This document shows positions 26,549 to 35,064 of a DNA stretch of 38,291 bases, piece by piece. Each line of letters opens with the position of its first letter. The first letter of the stretch is position 1. The DNA is taken from assembly GCF_026652115.1 (NCBI RefSeq), contig NZ_JAPPSQ010000025.1:1-38291 (forward strand), in the 5' to 3' direction. The DNA comes from Algoriphagus sp. PAP.12 (lineage in GTDB: Bacteria; Bacteroidota; Bacteroidia; Cytophagales; Cyclobacteriaceae). The position numbers and the translations under genes were made by a program. The notes beneath the pieces are model-generated. The model saw nothing but the letters and a program-made list of their open reading frames with translations. It was not told the origin of the DNA and searched no databases.

Positions 26549-27061
26549 CTACTTCTTCAACTCCTTTGCAAGTTGCTTTACCCGGTCTTTAATATCCATA
26601 TCTGAGACATCAATATCACCGGAAGTGGCTTTCAAAAAGTCTAAAACTGCCCCACTATGATCTGTTGATTTTCCTTCTGCCAAAGTCACATAGCGCATGG
26701 TAGACCATAGCACCGTTTTCAACTGGGTTTTGGAATCATCAGTCATGTAATATTCCACCACGATGGTATTGTGGTTGTGCCAGATAACCCGGCTCATAAT
26801 CCGAACCCACTCTCCGACCATGGCTGGCTTGACATAGCTGATATTGTGATTATAAATCACCCAGGCGGCATTGTACTTTCTGATCAGATCTATCATTTCC
26901 AAACCATATAGCTTGGGAACCTGATCCTCTCTTGCATTAAAGAAATAGTCGAAATACTTGGCATTATTCAGGTGGCGCAAAGGATCACAGTCCTGAAATC
27001 GGATCACTACTCGACTTTCCGTTTCTTGTGGGTAATGTTTCTCTGGATCGTATTCAAACAT
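26549..27061 (-). CDS. Acyl-CoA thioesterase, hot-dog fold
   Basis: 170-residue 4HBT-type thioesterase hydrolysing acyl-CoA in the cytoplasm. The signature VIRFQDCDPLRHLNNAKYFDYF contains the catalytic Asp of the family (FQDCD) and the conserved HLNNAKY turn. Later strands (AAWVIYNHNISYVKPAM, NTIVVEYYMTDD) fit the fold. It begins 3 bp after the pncA stop, so it is co-transcribed with NAD-salvage genes. A link between thioesterase and NAD salvage is not obvious, although both concern coenzyme turnover. Acyl chain preference unknown. Confidence 0.85.
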   Translation of the reverse strand: MFEYDPEKHYPQETESRVVIRFQDCDPLRHLNNAKYFDYFFNAREDQVPKLYGLEMIDLIRKYNAAWVIYNHNISYVKPAMVGEWVRIMSRVIWHNHNTIVVEYYMTDDSKTQLKTVLWSTMRYVTLAEGKSTDHSGAVLDFLKATSGDIDVSDMDIKDRVKQLAKELKK

Positions 27062-27064
27062 GAT

Positions 27065-27697
27065 TTATTCTATTTCGCTGGACCTGATCAAATGTATTCC
27101 AGCCTCTTTCATTTCTTTTAATGCTAAATCTCCGTCCTCTGGAGCCAAATTCACTGCTTTGGTCGCATCAGTGACCAAATAGGTATCAAAGTCCAAACTC
27201 TTTCCATCCAGGGCTGTGAATTTCACGCAATAGTCCAAAGCCAGCCCGCAAATATAAATAGTCTTAACCCCATTTTCTTTTAGGAACTCACCCAAACCGG
27301 TTTCACCCCTTCTGGCATTGTCAAAAAAACCTGAGTAGGAATCCACTTCAGGATTCGTGCCTTTTTGGAAAATAGACTCCCAGTTGCTCTGATTAAGATC
27401 TGCGGAAAATTGAGATCCTTTGGTGTACTGAACACAGTGATCAGGCCATAAGATTTGATCAAGACCATGTAAATCAATCAAATTTCCAGGCCTTTTCCCC
27501 AAATGGTTGGAAGCAAAGCTCTGATGTCCCTCTGGGTGCCAATCCTGCGTCGCTACAATAAATTCAAACTTTTCCTGAAGCTCATTGATCACTGGAATAA
27601 TCTGATCTCCATCAGTAACAGCCAAAGAACCGCCAGGCAAAAAGTCATATTGCACATCTACGATGATCAGTGCTTTGGATTGATTAAGCTTCTCCAT
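27065..27697 (-). CDS. pncA: Nicotinamidase
   Basis: Deamidates nicotinamide to nicotinate in NAD salvage. The 210-residue protein carries the catalytic triad of the family: Asp14 (IIVDVQYDF), Lys112 (FQKGTNPEVDSYSGF) and Cys157 (GLALDYCVKFTA). It also has metal ligands Asp52, His54 and His87 (QDWHPEGH and WPDHC). Its start overlaps the end of pncB by 14 bp, so the two consecutive enzymes of the pathway are translationally coupled. Length is normal for the bacterial enzyme. Confidence 0.96.
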   Translation of the reverse strand: MEKLNQSKALIIVDVQYDFLPGGSLAVTDGDQIIPVINELQEKFEFIVATQDWHPEGHQSFASNHLGKRPGNLIDLHGLDQILWPDHCVQYTKGSQFSADLNQSNWESIFQKGTNPEVDSYSGFFDNARRGETGLGEFLKENGVKTIYICGLALDYCVKFTALDGKSLDFDTYLVTDATKAVNLAPEDGDLALKEMKEAGIHLIRSSEIE

Positions 27698-29171
27698 TTT
27701 CCATTTGTTTTGCTTTCAACACCAAGTTCATTCGCATATGGTGTAGGTTTTCTTCCAATCCCACCGGATACAGGTGTGGGTTTACTATTCTCTTATGAGT
27801 TTTGTCAAAGGAGGCTAACTGACTCTGTGCTCTTTCCCGAATTGCTTGAATTTTAGGACTTTGATAGACCAGCTTCCCTTTTTTGAAGATCGGCTTCAAC
27901 AGCTCTTCTTCTTGGTAAAAAGCAGGCATGATCCGCTTTCTCCGAGTGGCATCTATCGGATCAATGATCACCGTTCCTCTTGGATTGATTTCTTGATCTT
28001 CCAAGTAAATCATGTCTGCAACCGCTTTTCCATTGGAATAATAGCGTTTCACATTGTGGATTCCTGGGATGTTGATTTTCAGGGATTGCTGTGAAATCTT
28101 AATTTTAGGAACCCACTCTCCATTTTCTTCTTTGACAGCTGAAAGCTTATAAACAGCCCCTAATGCAGGTTGATCATAAGCCGTTACCAGCTTAGTACCT
28201 ACACCCCAGACATTCACTGAAGCTTCCTGCCCTTTCAAGGAATGAATAATGTTCTCGTCCAGATCGTTGGAAGCGACAATTTTTGCATCAGGGAAACCTG
28301 CCTCATCCAACATCTCTCGGGCTTTGTTGGAATAGTAAGCTAAGTCTCCGCTATCGATGCGAATACCGATCATTTCTTTTCCTTTGCTCCTGAGGATCTC
28401 TCCTACTTTGATGGCATTCTTTACTCCATTGATTGTATCGTAGGTATCTACCAAAAAAACACATTGGTCTGGAAAAGCATTTGCATAGGCTTCAAAAGCT
28501 TCCAATTCACTTTCGAAGGACATGATCCAGCTGTGGGCATGAGTTCCAGAAACAGGAATTCCAAATAGCTTTCCTGCCATCACATTGCTGGTAGAAGTAC
28601 AACCTCCGATATAAGCAGCACGACTAGCCGCCAAGGCTCCATCAATTCCTTGGGCTCTTCTTAATCCAAACTCTAAAACAGGCTCTCCTTTCGCAGCCAG
28701 ATTGATTCTGGCCGCTTTAGTGGCTATCAAAGTCTGGAAATTAAAAAGATTGAGCAGAGGCGTTTCTAAAAGCTGGCATTGGATCAATGGGCCTCTCACG
28801 CGGATCATGGGAGCATTGGGAAATACCACTGTTCCTTCCTCAACCGCCTCTATATCGCAAGTAAATTTGAGTTTGCTCAAATACTCAATAAATCCCTTTT
28901 CAAACTGTGGAGATCCATCAGGAGCCTTCATTTTGGAAAGGTATTCCAAGTCTTCTTTTCCAAATTTGAAATTCCTGCAATAATCAATCACATAATCCAA
29001 TCCTGCGGCCAAAGTAAATCCGCCATGAAATGGATGCTTTCTAAAAAACAGGTTAAATACGGCCTCTTGCTCCCCTTTATCAGACTTCCAATAGGCATAG
29101 GCCATTGTCAATTGATAAAAATCGGTCAGTAAGGCTAAACTTCCGTGGTAAAGATCTTTGGTAATCTTCAT
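27684..29171 (-). CDS. pncB: Nicotinate phosphoribosyltransferase
   Basis: Joins nicotinate and PRPP to form nicotinate mononucleotide, the committed step of the Preiss-Handler route. The 495-residue protein begins LLTDFYQLTMAYAYWKS, a hallmark of the family, and has EFGLRRAQGIDGALAASRAAYIGG, SGTHAHSWIMSF and IRIDSGDLAYYSNKAREML. The Thr-His-Ala-His region contains the phosphorylatable His. It follows the EamA transporter by 24 bp and overlaps pncA. Its product enters NAD synthesis. Confidence 0.96.
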   Translation of the reverse strand: MKITKDLYHGSLALLTDFYQLTMAYAYWKSDKGEQEAVFNLFFRKHPFHGGFTLAAGLDYVIDYCRNFKFGKEDLEYLSKMKAPDGSPQFEKGFIEYLSKLKFTCDIEAVEEGTVVFPNAPMIRVRGPLIQCQLLETPLLNLFNFQTLIATKAARINLAAKGEPVLEFGLRRAQGIDGALAASRAAYIGGCTSTSNVMAGKLFGIPVSGTHAHSWIMSFESELEAFEAYANAFPDQCVFLVDTYDTINGVKNAIKVGEILRSKGKEMIGIRIDSGDLAYYSNKAREMLDEAGFPDAKIVASNDLDENIIHSLKGQEASVNVWGVGTKLVTAYDQPALGAVYKLSAVKEENGEWVPKIKISQQSLKINIPGIHNVKRYYSNGKAVADMIYLEDQEINPRGTVIIDPIDATRRKRIMPAFYQEEELLKPIFKKGKLVYQSPKIQAIRERAQSQLASFDKTHKRIVNPHLYPVGLEENLHHMRMNLVLKAKQMENGEA

Positions 29172-29195
29172 AAAATTATTTTGGCTATAAAAGCT

Positions 29196-30023
29196 CTATT
29201 TCACTCTTAAATTCAACAAAATCCCCAGCAAAACCAATCCCATTCCAACATAGGACATCGCTCCGAAGGTTTCCCCAAATAACAGGAACCCGAAGAAAAG
29301 GGCATATAACAAACCCAAATAAGTCATGCTGGATACTTTGGCAACATTGGCATTTTGATAGGCAACAGTCATAAAATACTGTGCTGTCTGAGTACAGATT
29401 CCTATCCAAAGCAAGATCGCCCAATCCCAACCCACTGGCTGAACCCAGGTAAAGTAGCTAACTACTGTTGCAATAGGCAAGGTCACCAAAGGAAAATAGA
29501 ATATGATCACTAAAGGATGTTCGGTATTTTTCAGCTTCCGAATGACATTGTAGGCCAATCCGGAAAATATGGCTGAGGTCACTCCTATGGCAGCATAGAA
29601 CAGATTGACTCTGGAATCAAACCCTTGTACCACCAACACTCCGGCAAAGGAGATTGCAAAAAAGAGAAACTGAATGGGCTTGACTCTTTCTTTGACTAAA
29701 AACACCCCCAAAATTGTAGTGAAAATCGGAGATAAATACTGGATGGTCACTGCGGAGGCCAATGGGATTTTCTGCAAGGTATAGAAGAAGGTAATCAAGC
29801 CTACCGATCCTACAACCCCTCTCAAGACCAACAACTTTTTGTTATTTCCGAAAACAGGAACTTTCTGCTGCTTGAGGATCGCATAGCTGAAAATCAAACT
29901 AAATAAAGACCGGAAAAGGATGATTTCAATGGCTGGAATGTGAGGAATGAATTTGACAGAGACATTCATCAAGGCAAAAAATATTCCTGCTAACAGCATG
30001 GATTGTACGCTCGAAATCTTCAA
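29196..30023 (-). CDS. EamA/DMT-family transporter
   Basis: 275-residue inner-membrane protein with about ten hydrophobic helices in two repeats, typical of drug/metabolite transporters. The N-terminal repeat includes FFALMNVSVKFIPHIPAIEIILFRSLFSL. The C-terminal repeat includes YLGLLYALFFGFLLFGE. It is the first gene of a four-gene operon with pncB, pncA and a thioesterase, spaced 24 bp from pncB, so it may move a pyridine-type vitamin, but DMT proteins transport many things. Substrate unknown. Confidence 0.85.
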   Translation of the reverse strand: MKISSVQSMLLAGIFFALMNVSVKFIPHIPAIEIILFRSLFSLIFSYAILKQQKVPVFGNNKKLLVLRGVVGSVGLITFFYTLQKIPLASAVTIQYLSPIFTTILGVFLVKERVKPIQFLFFAISFAGVLVVQGFDSRVNLFYAAIGVTSAIFSGLAYNVIRKLKNTEHPLVIIFYFPLVTLPIATVVSYFTWVQPVGWDWAILLWIGICTQTAQYFMTVAYQNANVAKVSSMTYLGLLYALFFGFLLFGETFGAMSYVGMGLVLLGILLNLRVK

Positions 30024-30422
30024 AAGCCGGTGTTTTAAGGGATGATGCTAAGCAAAGGAAATTTCACGGTAATGAGTTCACAAAACCCACTCAAATTTAC
30101 CATTCTTCCTATTTTTAGGAAGAAAAATTAAAGATAAGGTGAATGGAAGTATTGGTTTTATTAAGACCACTATGGAATCTTAAAAAAGTTAGCCATTTAG
30201 ACAGCTATCAAAAGATAGCACTGCAGATCGGATTCTATTTCACTGAAGCCTTTTCTCAGGCGAGGTAGGAGCTTATTTTGGCTAGGTCGTATCTGTTTCC
30301 TAATAGTAATTCACAAAAGGTATATTTCAAGGATATTCCATCAAGAGTATTTCTATGAGTTTTAGACTGCCACAGTCAGAAAGCTCCACTTGCAGTGCCC
30401 CCTATTTAAACTTCTCTCCCTT
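30024..30422. other. 399-bp intergenic region
   Basis: I see no convincing gene. TTCTTCCTA and TAGGAAGAA (30103-30111 and 30116-30124) form a perfect 9-bp hairpin without a strong T run. A 41-codon ORF (30143-30268, plus strand, MEVLVLLRPLW onward) has no recognisable features and is only a candidate. The rest has several stops in every frame and may be decayed sequence. Confidence 0.4.
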
Positions 30423-31073
30423 TTAAAGGATATTGCCATCCTTCATTTCAACTTTTCTATCGGCCATAGCAGCCAATTCCTCGTTGTGGGTAACGATAAC
30501 AAAGGAATGTCCTAGTTCTTTTCTCAGTGTGAAAAACAATTCATGAAGGGCTCTGGCATTCTGGGTATCCAAATTACCACTGGGTTCATCCGCAAAAACT
30601 ACCTGTGGACTATTGATCAAGGCTCTGGCGACGGCCACGCGTTGTTGTTCTCCACCTGATAGGCTGGAAGGTTTATGATCCAATCGGGAAGTGATTCCCA
30701 GCAATTCGGCTAATTCTCCGGCTTTCTTTTGGATCTGTGCAGGACTTTTTCCCTGAATAAATGCAGGGATCTGAATATTTTCCAAAGCAGTAAACTCAGG
30801 AAGTAGATTATGGAACTGAAAAATAAAGCCAATTTGCTCGTTTCTGAATTTAGCCAGTTCTTCGGACTTCATGTTGAACAGGTCCTTACCTCCCATTTGA
30901 AGGCTTCCCTGATCAGGTTGATCCAAAGTCCCCAAAATATGCAAAAGAGTACTTTTTCCTGCCCCGGAGGAACCGACTATGGAAACTATTTCAGAAGCTG
31001 AGATTTCAAGATTCACCCCTTTGAGTACGTGGAGATTTCCATAAGATTTATGGATGTCACTGGCTATCAACAT
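30423..31073 (-). CDS. ABC transporter ATP-binding protein, LolD-like
   Basis: 216-residue ATPase of the LolD/MacB group, which drives lipoprotein release or mechanical export through an FtsX-type permease. Walker A is GSSGAGKST (residues 34-42), the signature is LSGGEQQRV, Walker B is VVFADEPSGNLD, and the H-loop is VTHNEE. The LolD-typical GFIFQFHNLLPEFTALENI is present. No permease gene is adjacent, so it works with a partner encoded elsewhere, as is common in Bacteroidota. It is divergent from sucC. Confidence 0.9.
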   Translation of the reverse strand: MLIASDIHKSYGNLHVLKGVNLEISASEIVSIVGSSGAGKSTLLHILGTLDQPDQGSLQMGGKDLFNMKSEELAKFRNEQIGFIFQFHNLLPEFTALENIQIPAFIQGKSPAQIQKKAGELAELLGITSRLDHKPSSLSGGEQQRVAVARALINSPQVVFADEPSGNLDTQNARALHELFFTLRKELGHSFVIVTHNEELAAMADRKVEMKDGNIL

Positions 31074-31225
31074 GCTAATTAGTTTTGAAAGGCTAAAATT
31101 AGAACAAATCCTTGGCCTGCTAGAATTTGAAGAGGCAATTAATGGGTTTATTTGCGAAAAAAGGCAAAATCTTGGGTTGATTTATCCACGGCTAGGGCTT
31201 AACTTCGCCCAAAAATTTTCAGAGG

Positions 31226-32440
31226 ATGAACATTCACGAATATCAGGCTAAAGAGGTACTAAAAGGATACGGCGTTAGAATTCAGGAAGGCATTGTAGCA
31301 GACACTCCTGAGGCCGCAAACGAAGCAGCAGTAAAACTAAACGCTCAGACCGGAACTTCCTGGTATGTGATCAAAGCTCAAATCCACGCTGGTGGCCGAG
31401 GAAAAGGTAAGATCCAAGAAACTGGTTCCAACGGTGTAGTTCTTGCTAAAAAATTGGAAGAGGTTTCCGAGAAGGCAAAGAATATTTTGGGAGGTACTTT
31501 GGTTACTCACCAGACAGGACCAGAAGGTAAAAAAGTAAATAAGGTATTGGTAGCTGAGGACGTATACTATCCTGGCGATTCCGAGCCAAAAGAATATTAT
31601 CTATCCATCCTTTTGGACAGAGCTACTGGATCCAATGTGATCATGGCTTCTACCGAAGGGGGTATGGATATCGAGGAGGTAGCTGAAAAGACTCCAGAAA
31701 AAATCATCAAGGAATGGATCGATCCTAAAGCAGGTTTGCAGGGATTCCAAATCAGAAAGGTTGCTTTCAAATTGGGATTGACTGGAAATGCTTTCAAAGA
31801 AATGGTGAAATTCATCGCAGCTCTTTACAAAGCTTACGAAGCAACTGATTCTTCTCAGTTCGAAATCAACCCTGTGTTGAAAACATCCGATGACAAGATC
31901 TTGGCAGTAGATGCGAAGGTAAACTTGGATGACAATGCGTTGTATCGTCACAAGGACCTAGCGGATCTAAGAGATTTGGCTGAAGAGGATCCTTTGGAAG
32001 TAGAAGCTGGTAAATCAGGTTTGAACTACGTGAAACTAGATGGAAACGTAGGATGTATGGTAAACGGTGCCGGTTTGGCAATGGCTACCATGGATATGAT
32101 TAAGCTTTCTGGTGGTGAGCCGGCTAACTTCCTAGATGTTGGAGGAGGAGCAAATGCTACTACCGTAGAGGCTGGTTTCAGAATCATCCTTCAGGACCCA
32201 AATGTAAAAGCTATCTTGATCAACGTATTCGGTGGTATCGTAAGATGTGACCGTATCGCTAACGGTGTGGTAGAAGCTTACAAATCTATTGGTGACATCC
32301 GAGTTCCAATCATCGTAAGACTTCAAGGTACCAATGCAGAGCAAGGTGCTAAAATCATCGATGAGTCAGGATTGAAAGTAGCATCAGCAATCACTTTGAA
32401 AGAAGCTGCTGAGAAAGTACAAGCAGTACTTCAAGGCTAA
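31226..32440 (+). CDS. sucC: Succinyl-CoA synthetase (ADP-forming) subunit beta
   Basis: TCA-cycle enzyme subunit, 404 residues, that binds the nucleotide and forms succinate from succinyl-CoA. It opens with MNIHEYQAKEVLKGYGV, has the ATP-grasp stretch IHAGGRGKGKI and the C-terminal GGIVRCDRIANGVVEAY with NEAP-like subunit contacts. AGAGG lies immediately before the ATG, in a genome where such ribosome sites are rare. The alpha subunit gene is not adjacent, a usual situation in this group. A tRNA gene follows 11 bp downstream and may share its transcript. Confidence 0.96.
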   Translation: MNIHEYQAKEVLKGYGVRIQEGIVADTPEAANEAAVKLNAQTGTSWYVIKAQIHAGGRGKGKIQETGSNGVVLAKKLEEVSEKAKNILGGTLVTHQTGPEGKKVNKVLVAEDVYYPGDSEPKEYYLSILLDRATGSNVIMASTEGGMDIEEVAEKTPEKIIKEWIDPKAGLQGFQIRKVAFKLGLTGNAFKEMVKFIAALYKAYEATDSSQFEINPVLKTSDDKILAVDAKVNLDDNALYRHKDLADLRDLAEEDPLEVEAGKSGLNYVKLDGNVGCMVNGAGLAMATMDMIKLSGGEPANFLDVGGGANATTVEAGFRIILQDPNVKAILINVFGGIVRCDRIANGVVEAYKSIGDIRVPIIVRLQGTNAEQGAKIIDESGLKVASAITLKEAAEKVQAVLQG

Positions 32441-32451
32441 TAGCTATAGAG

Positions 32452-32528
32452 GCACTCGTAGTTCAACTGGATAGAATATCGGATTTCGGCTCCGAGGGTT
32501 GAGGGTTCGAATCCTTCCGAGTGCACCA
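32452..32528 (+). tRNA. tRNA-Arg (anticodon UCG)
   Basis: 77-nt cloverleaf with encoded CCA. Acceptor GCACTCG pairs with CGAGTGC. The D stem is GTTC/GAAT with GG-A20 (the Arg identity base), the anticodon stem is TCGGA/TCCGA with loop TTTCGGC (anticodon TCG), the variable loop is 5 nt, and the T arm is GAGGG-TTCGAAT-CCTTC. It ends where a block of mobile DNA begins, so it may have served as an integration site. AvrII-like repeats CCTAGG and a palindrome AACCGGTT follow at 32533-32558. Confidence 0.95.
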
Positions 32529-32687
32529 AGAACCTAGGTAGTAGCCTAGGAACCGGTTGATTTTGAGTTTAATTTCTTTAATTTTCTTTTGAAGAGATAG
32601 AATTTAAACTCTATGTAATAAGATTAAATCATTGTAAAACAAGAACTTACAAAGATTAGTTTTCTAAAAATCAATACAAAACTCAAT

Positions 32688-32720
32688 AACCTGTAAAGAA
32701 ATTCTTTACAGGTTTTTTTT
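32688..32720 (+). terminator. Terminator downstream of sucC and tRNA-Arg
   Basis: AACCTGTAAAGAA (32688-32700) and TTCTTTACAGGTT (32702-32714) form a near-perfect stem followed by T residues. It closes the transcript from the left. Between 32529 and 32687 only the small palindromes near the tRNA are evident. Confidence 0.85.
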
Positions 32721-32759
32721 GGCCCAACCCATCTAATTTTCTCAATTACTTGTAATTCC

Positions 32760-32819
32760 AGTGCGTCATTCGTGTAGTCCTATGAATTTCAAAAAAAAGA
32801 CGCACTTAGATATTCATAG
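32760..32819. promoter_or_regulatory. Two interleaved inverted repeats before the dead integrase
   Basis: AGTGCGTC (32760-32767) pairs with GACGCACT (32799-32806). CTATGAAT (32780-32787) pairs with ATTCATAG (32812-32819). The arms alternate, which would give a pseudoknot in RNA or two overlapping operators in DNA. They lie 90 bp before the integrase remnant and may be its regulatory or arm-type attachment sites. Confidence 0.4.
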
Positions 32820-32909
32820 TGATTTGAATATCAATACGATAAGTTATTGAATCTCTTGTAATTTAGAACCTGATTTTTTTAAGTATTGTTCAACCTAACT
32901 AACTAAATT

Positions 32910-33342
32910 ATGTTAGAAAAAAGCATCGGATTGCTCTTCTTTTTAACGCAATCCAAAAAAACAAAAATGCTGAGAGATACATCTATCTAAGAATTACAGT
33001 AGAAGGAACCGCTAAAGAACTATCAACCAAAAGGTTATGGCATTCTTTAAAGTGGAATGTTTCTGCTGGTAGGGCTACAGGAAAATCAGAGGCAAGTAAA
33101 TCGCTTAATTCCTATTTGGATACGCTCTATTATAAGGCAATGCAAGCAAAAAATACTCCTTGATCAAGACAAAGAAGTAACAGTTGAAGCTATTAAAAAC
33201 ACGCTACTTGGAGTGGGAGAAAAGAAAAAATTGATCTTGGAAATTTTTGAGCAACATAACCGATAAATGGAAGAATTGATCGATAAAGAATATAAACCCG
33301 CAATTCTCCAAAGAAATAAAACTACTTTAGGGCATGCCCGAG
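32910..33342 (+). pseudogene. Decayed tyrosine integrase (Arm DNA-binding and core-binding part)
   Basis: Conceptual translation across frames gives the Bacteroidota Arm-domain integrase pattern. It reads GLLFFLTQSKKTK, then RYIYLRITVEGTAKELSTKRLW and KWNVSAGRATGKSEASKSLN, then DKEVTVEAIKNTLLG and LILEIFEQHNR, then KPAILQRNKTTLGHA. One base is lost at the first A run (after 32960), another frame change occurs near 33145, and a TAA stop interrupts at about 33264. No catalytic domain follows, as the sequence switches to an IS21-type remnant. It lies about 380 bp from tRNA-Arg, fitting the relic of an element integrated there. Confidence 0.85.
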
Positions 33343-33556
33343 CAGGATGCTCCTGATGGAGATCATTGAAGTCAGGCATGGAAAAAAATCCACCATCATC
33401 ACCTCCTAGCTACCGGTCAGTGCCTGGTATGAAATCATCGGTGACCAAACGCTCGCTGATGCCATATTGGATAGGATCGTTCATGATGCACACCGCATCG
33501 AACTACAGGGGGAATCCCTGAGAAGAAAAAGAAAAATCAATACCGAAAATCAATAA
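33343..33556 (+). pseudogene. C-terminal remnant of IS21-family istB ATPase gene
   Basis: In one frame the translation reads LLMEIIEVRHGKKSTIITS, stop, LPVSAWYEIIGDQTLADAIL and DRIVHDAHRIELQGESLRRK, followed by a stop. This is the conserved C-terminal part of IstB, the helper ATPase of IS21 elements. The in-frame TAG replaces the usual Gln (CAG to TAG). The N-terminal half with the Walker motifs and istA are missing, so it is a dead fragment joined directly to the integrase relic. Confidence 0.85.
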
Positions 33557-33649
33557 CTTTAACGAGATGAAAGTCCTCCATTCCTGATCCAATAAAATCA
33601 CTTAACTACGGGGGGGGCGCAATTTGAAGCGCTGATAGGAGTCAATTTG

Positions 33650-34969
33650 ATCGCTATATGCAATTGAGAAAATACTACAATCCAAAAACTTTTATTAAGC
33701 CTACCGTCAAGTAGTGGGTATTAAAGGCTCATCGGGAGTGGACGGTATGCAGGCAACCGAGCTGAAGTCGTATATCGACCAAAACAGGACAGCTGTATTA
33801 ACCGACATCCTGAAAAGAAGGTACGTACCCAAAACTATCAGAGGGGTCGAAATCCCCAAGAGTAATGGAAAAACCAGATTACTCGGAGTCCCATGTGTAG
33901 TGGACAGATGGCTTCAACAGGCGGTTAGCCTACAATTACCAGTCGATTCGAATTAACTTTCGAAGATGAGAACTATGGTTTTCGGCATGGAAAGAACCTT
34001 CACGGAGCAGTAACACAAGCACTGAAACATATCAATGATGGCAATCAGGATAGTTGATATTGATCTGAAAGGATTCTTCGATTAGGTACAACACTACAAG
34101 CTACTTCAGTTAACCTACAACAGGGTAAAATGCCCAATAATCCTGTTGCTGATCCGAAAGCGGCTCAGAGTCCCGATCCGGATCAACGGAAAGCTGCACA
34201 AACGCCGAAAGGGTGTGCCACAGGGAAGCCCCCTAAGTCCTCTCCTATCCAATATATTGTTGGACAAACTGGACAAGTATCTCAAAAGTAAAGGATTGAA
34301 ATTCGTCCGCTATGCCGATGACTTTAGTATCTATACTCAGTCAAAAGCAGCTGCCCAAAAAGTAGGAAACGAAGTTTACCTGTTCCTGAATAACAAACTA
34401 GACTTGCCTATCAACAGGGAGAAAAGCGGAACCCGAAGTCCCTCCGACTTTGAGCTCTTATGTCATGGCTTCGTACCTACCTACAAAAAGGGAGAAAAGG
34501 ACAAATACCAAATGATAGTGAAGAAGCAGGGCTGGGAAAACCTGAAACGTAAGCTCAAAGGAATCACCAAGAAAACATTGCCATATAGCTTTGAAGAGCG
34601 ACTCCAAAAACTGAGAGAGGTATGGATGGGCTGGATAAACTATTACTGATTGGCCAGTATTCAGGCCAAGCTCAAACAACTCGATGAGTGGTTGAGGAAC
34701 CGACTCAGATATTGCATATGGCATGACTGAGGACAAAGCGTGAGCTTTGGGCCGGTAGTAGCGGGGAGGATGAGCGAAAACGTAAAAATCTAATCAGACT
34801 GGGAGTGGATCAAAACCATGCGTATGCATGGAGTAGAACCAGAAAAGGAGGATGGGCCGTGGCTCAAAGTCCTATACTGGTAACAACAATTACACTCTCT
34901 AGACTGAGAAGAAAAGGCTATCTAAGTATGTTGGACTATTACTCTAAATCAAAGCCTGAGATTCAGTGA
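33650..34969 (+). pseudogene. Frameshifted group II intron reverse transcriptase/maturase
   Basis: The reverse transcriptase can be read across frames. It reads AIEKILQSKNFY, stop, AYRQVVGIKGSSGVDGM, then VEIPKSNGKTRLLGVP, a frameshift near 33940 to YGFRHGKNLHGAVTQAL, then RRKGVPQGSPLSPLLSN, the catalytic VRYADDFSIY, and a maturase-type C terminus ending GYLSMLDYYSK. At least three frame changes and several stops (for example 33700, 34056, 34647) make it nonfunctional. The ribozyme domains I-III are absent because only about 100 bp separate it from the istB fragment. Intact YADD shows recent inactivation. Domain V follows directly. Confidence 0.9.
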
Positions 34970-35047
34970 ACCGCCGTATACGAGACCTGTACGTACGGTG
35001 GTGTGAGAGGCGCACCGTGGGCTTATTGCTCACGGCCGTCTACTCGA
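34970..35047 (+). ncRNA. Group II intron domain V and 3' end (class C type)
   Basis: ACCGCCGTA (34970-34978) pairs with TACGGTGGT (34994-35002), leaving the typical 2-nt CG bulge on the 3' side. The triad in the lower stem is CGC (34972-34974), opposite a G-T pair. CGC is the triad of class C introns; other classes use AGC. The upper stem-loop is one nucleotide shorter than usual. Domain VI-like sequence and a CTACTCGAT end follow, just before the 3' exon. Confidence 0.75.
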
Positions 35048-35064
35048 TTACCCACAGTTATTCC

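Noticed and set aside
33714..33956. Short ORF in the intron as an independent gene
   Set aside because: It is one frame segment of the broken reverse transcriptase (VEIPKSNGKTRLLGVP).
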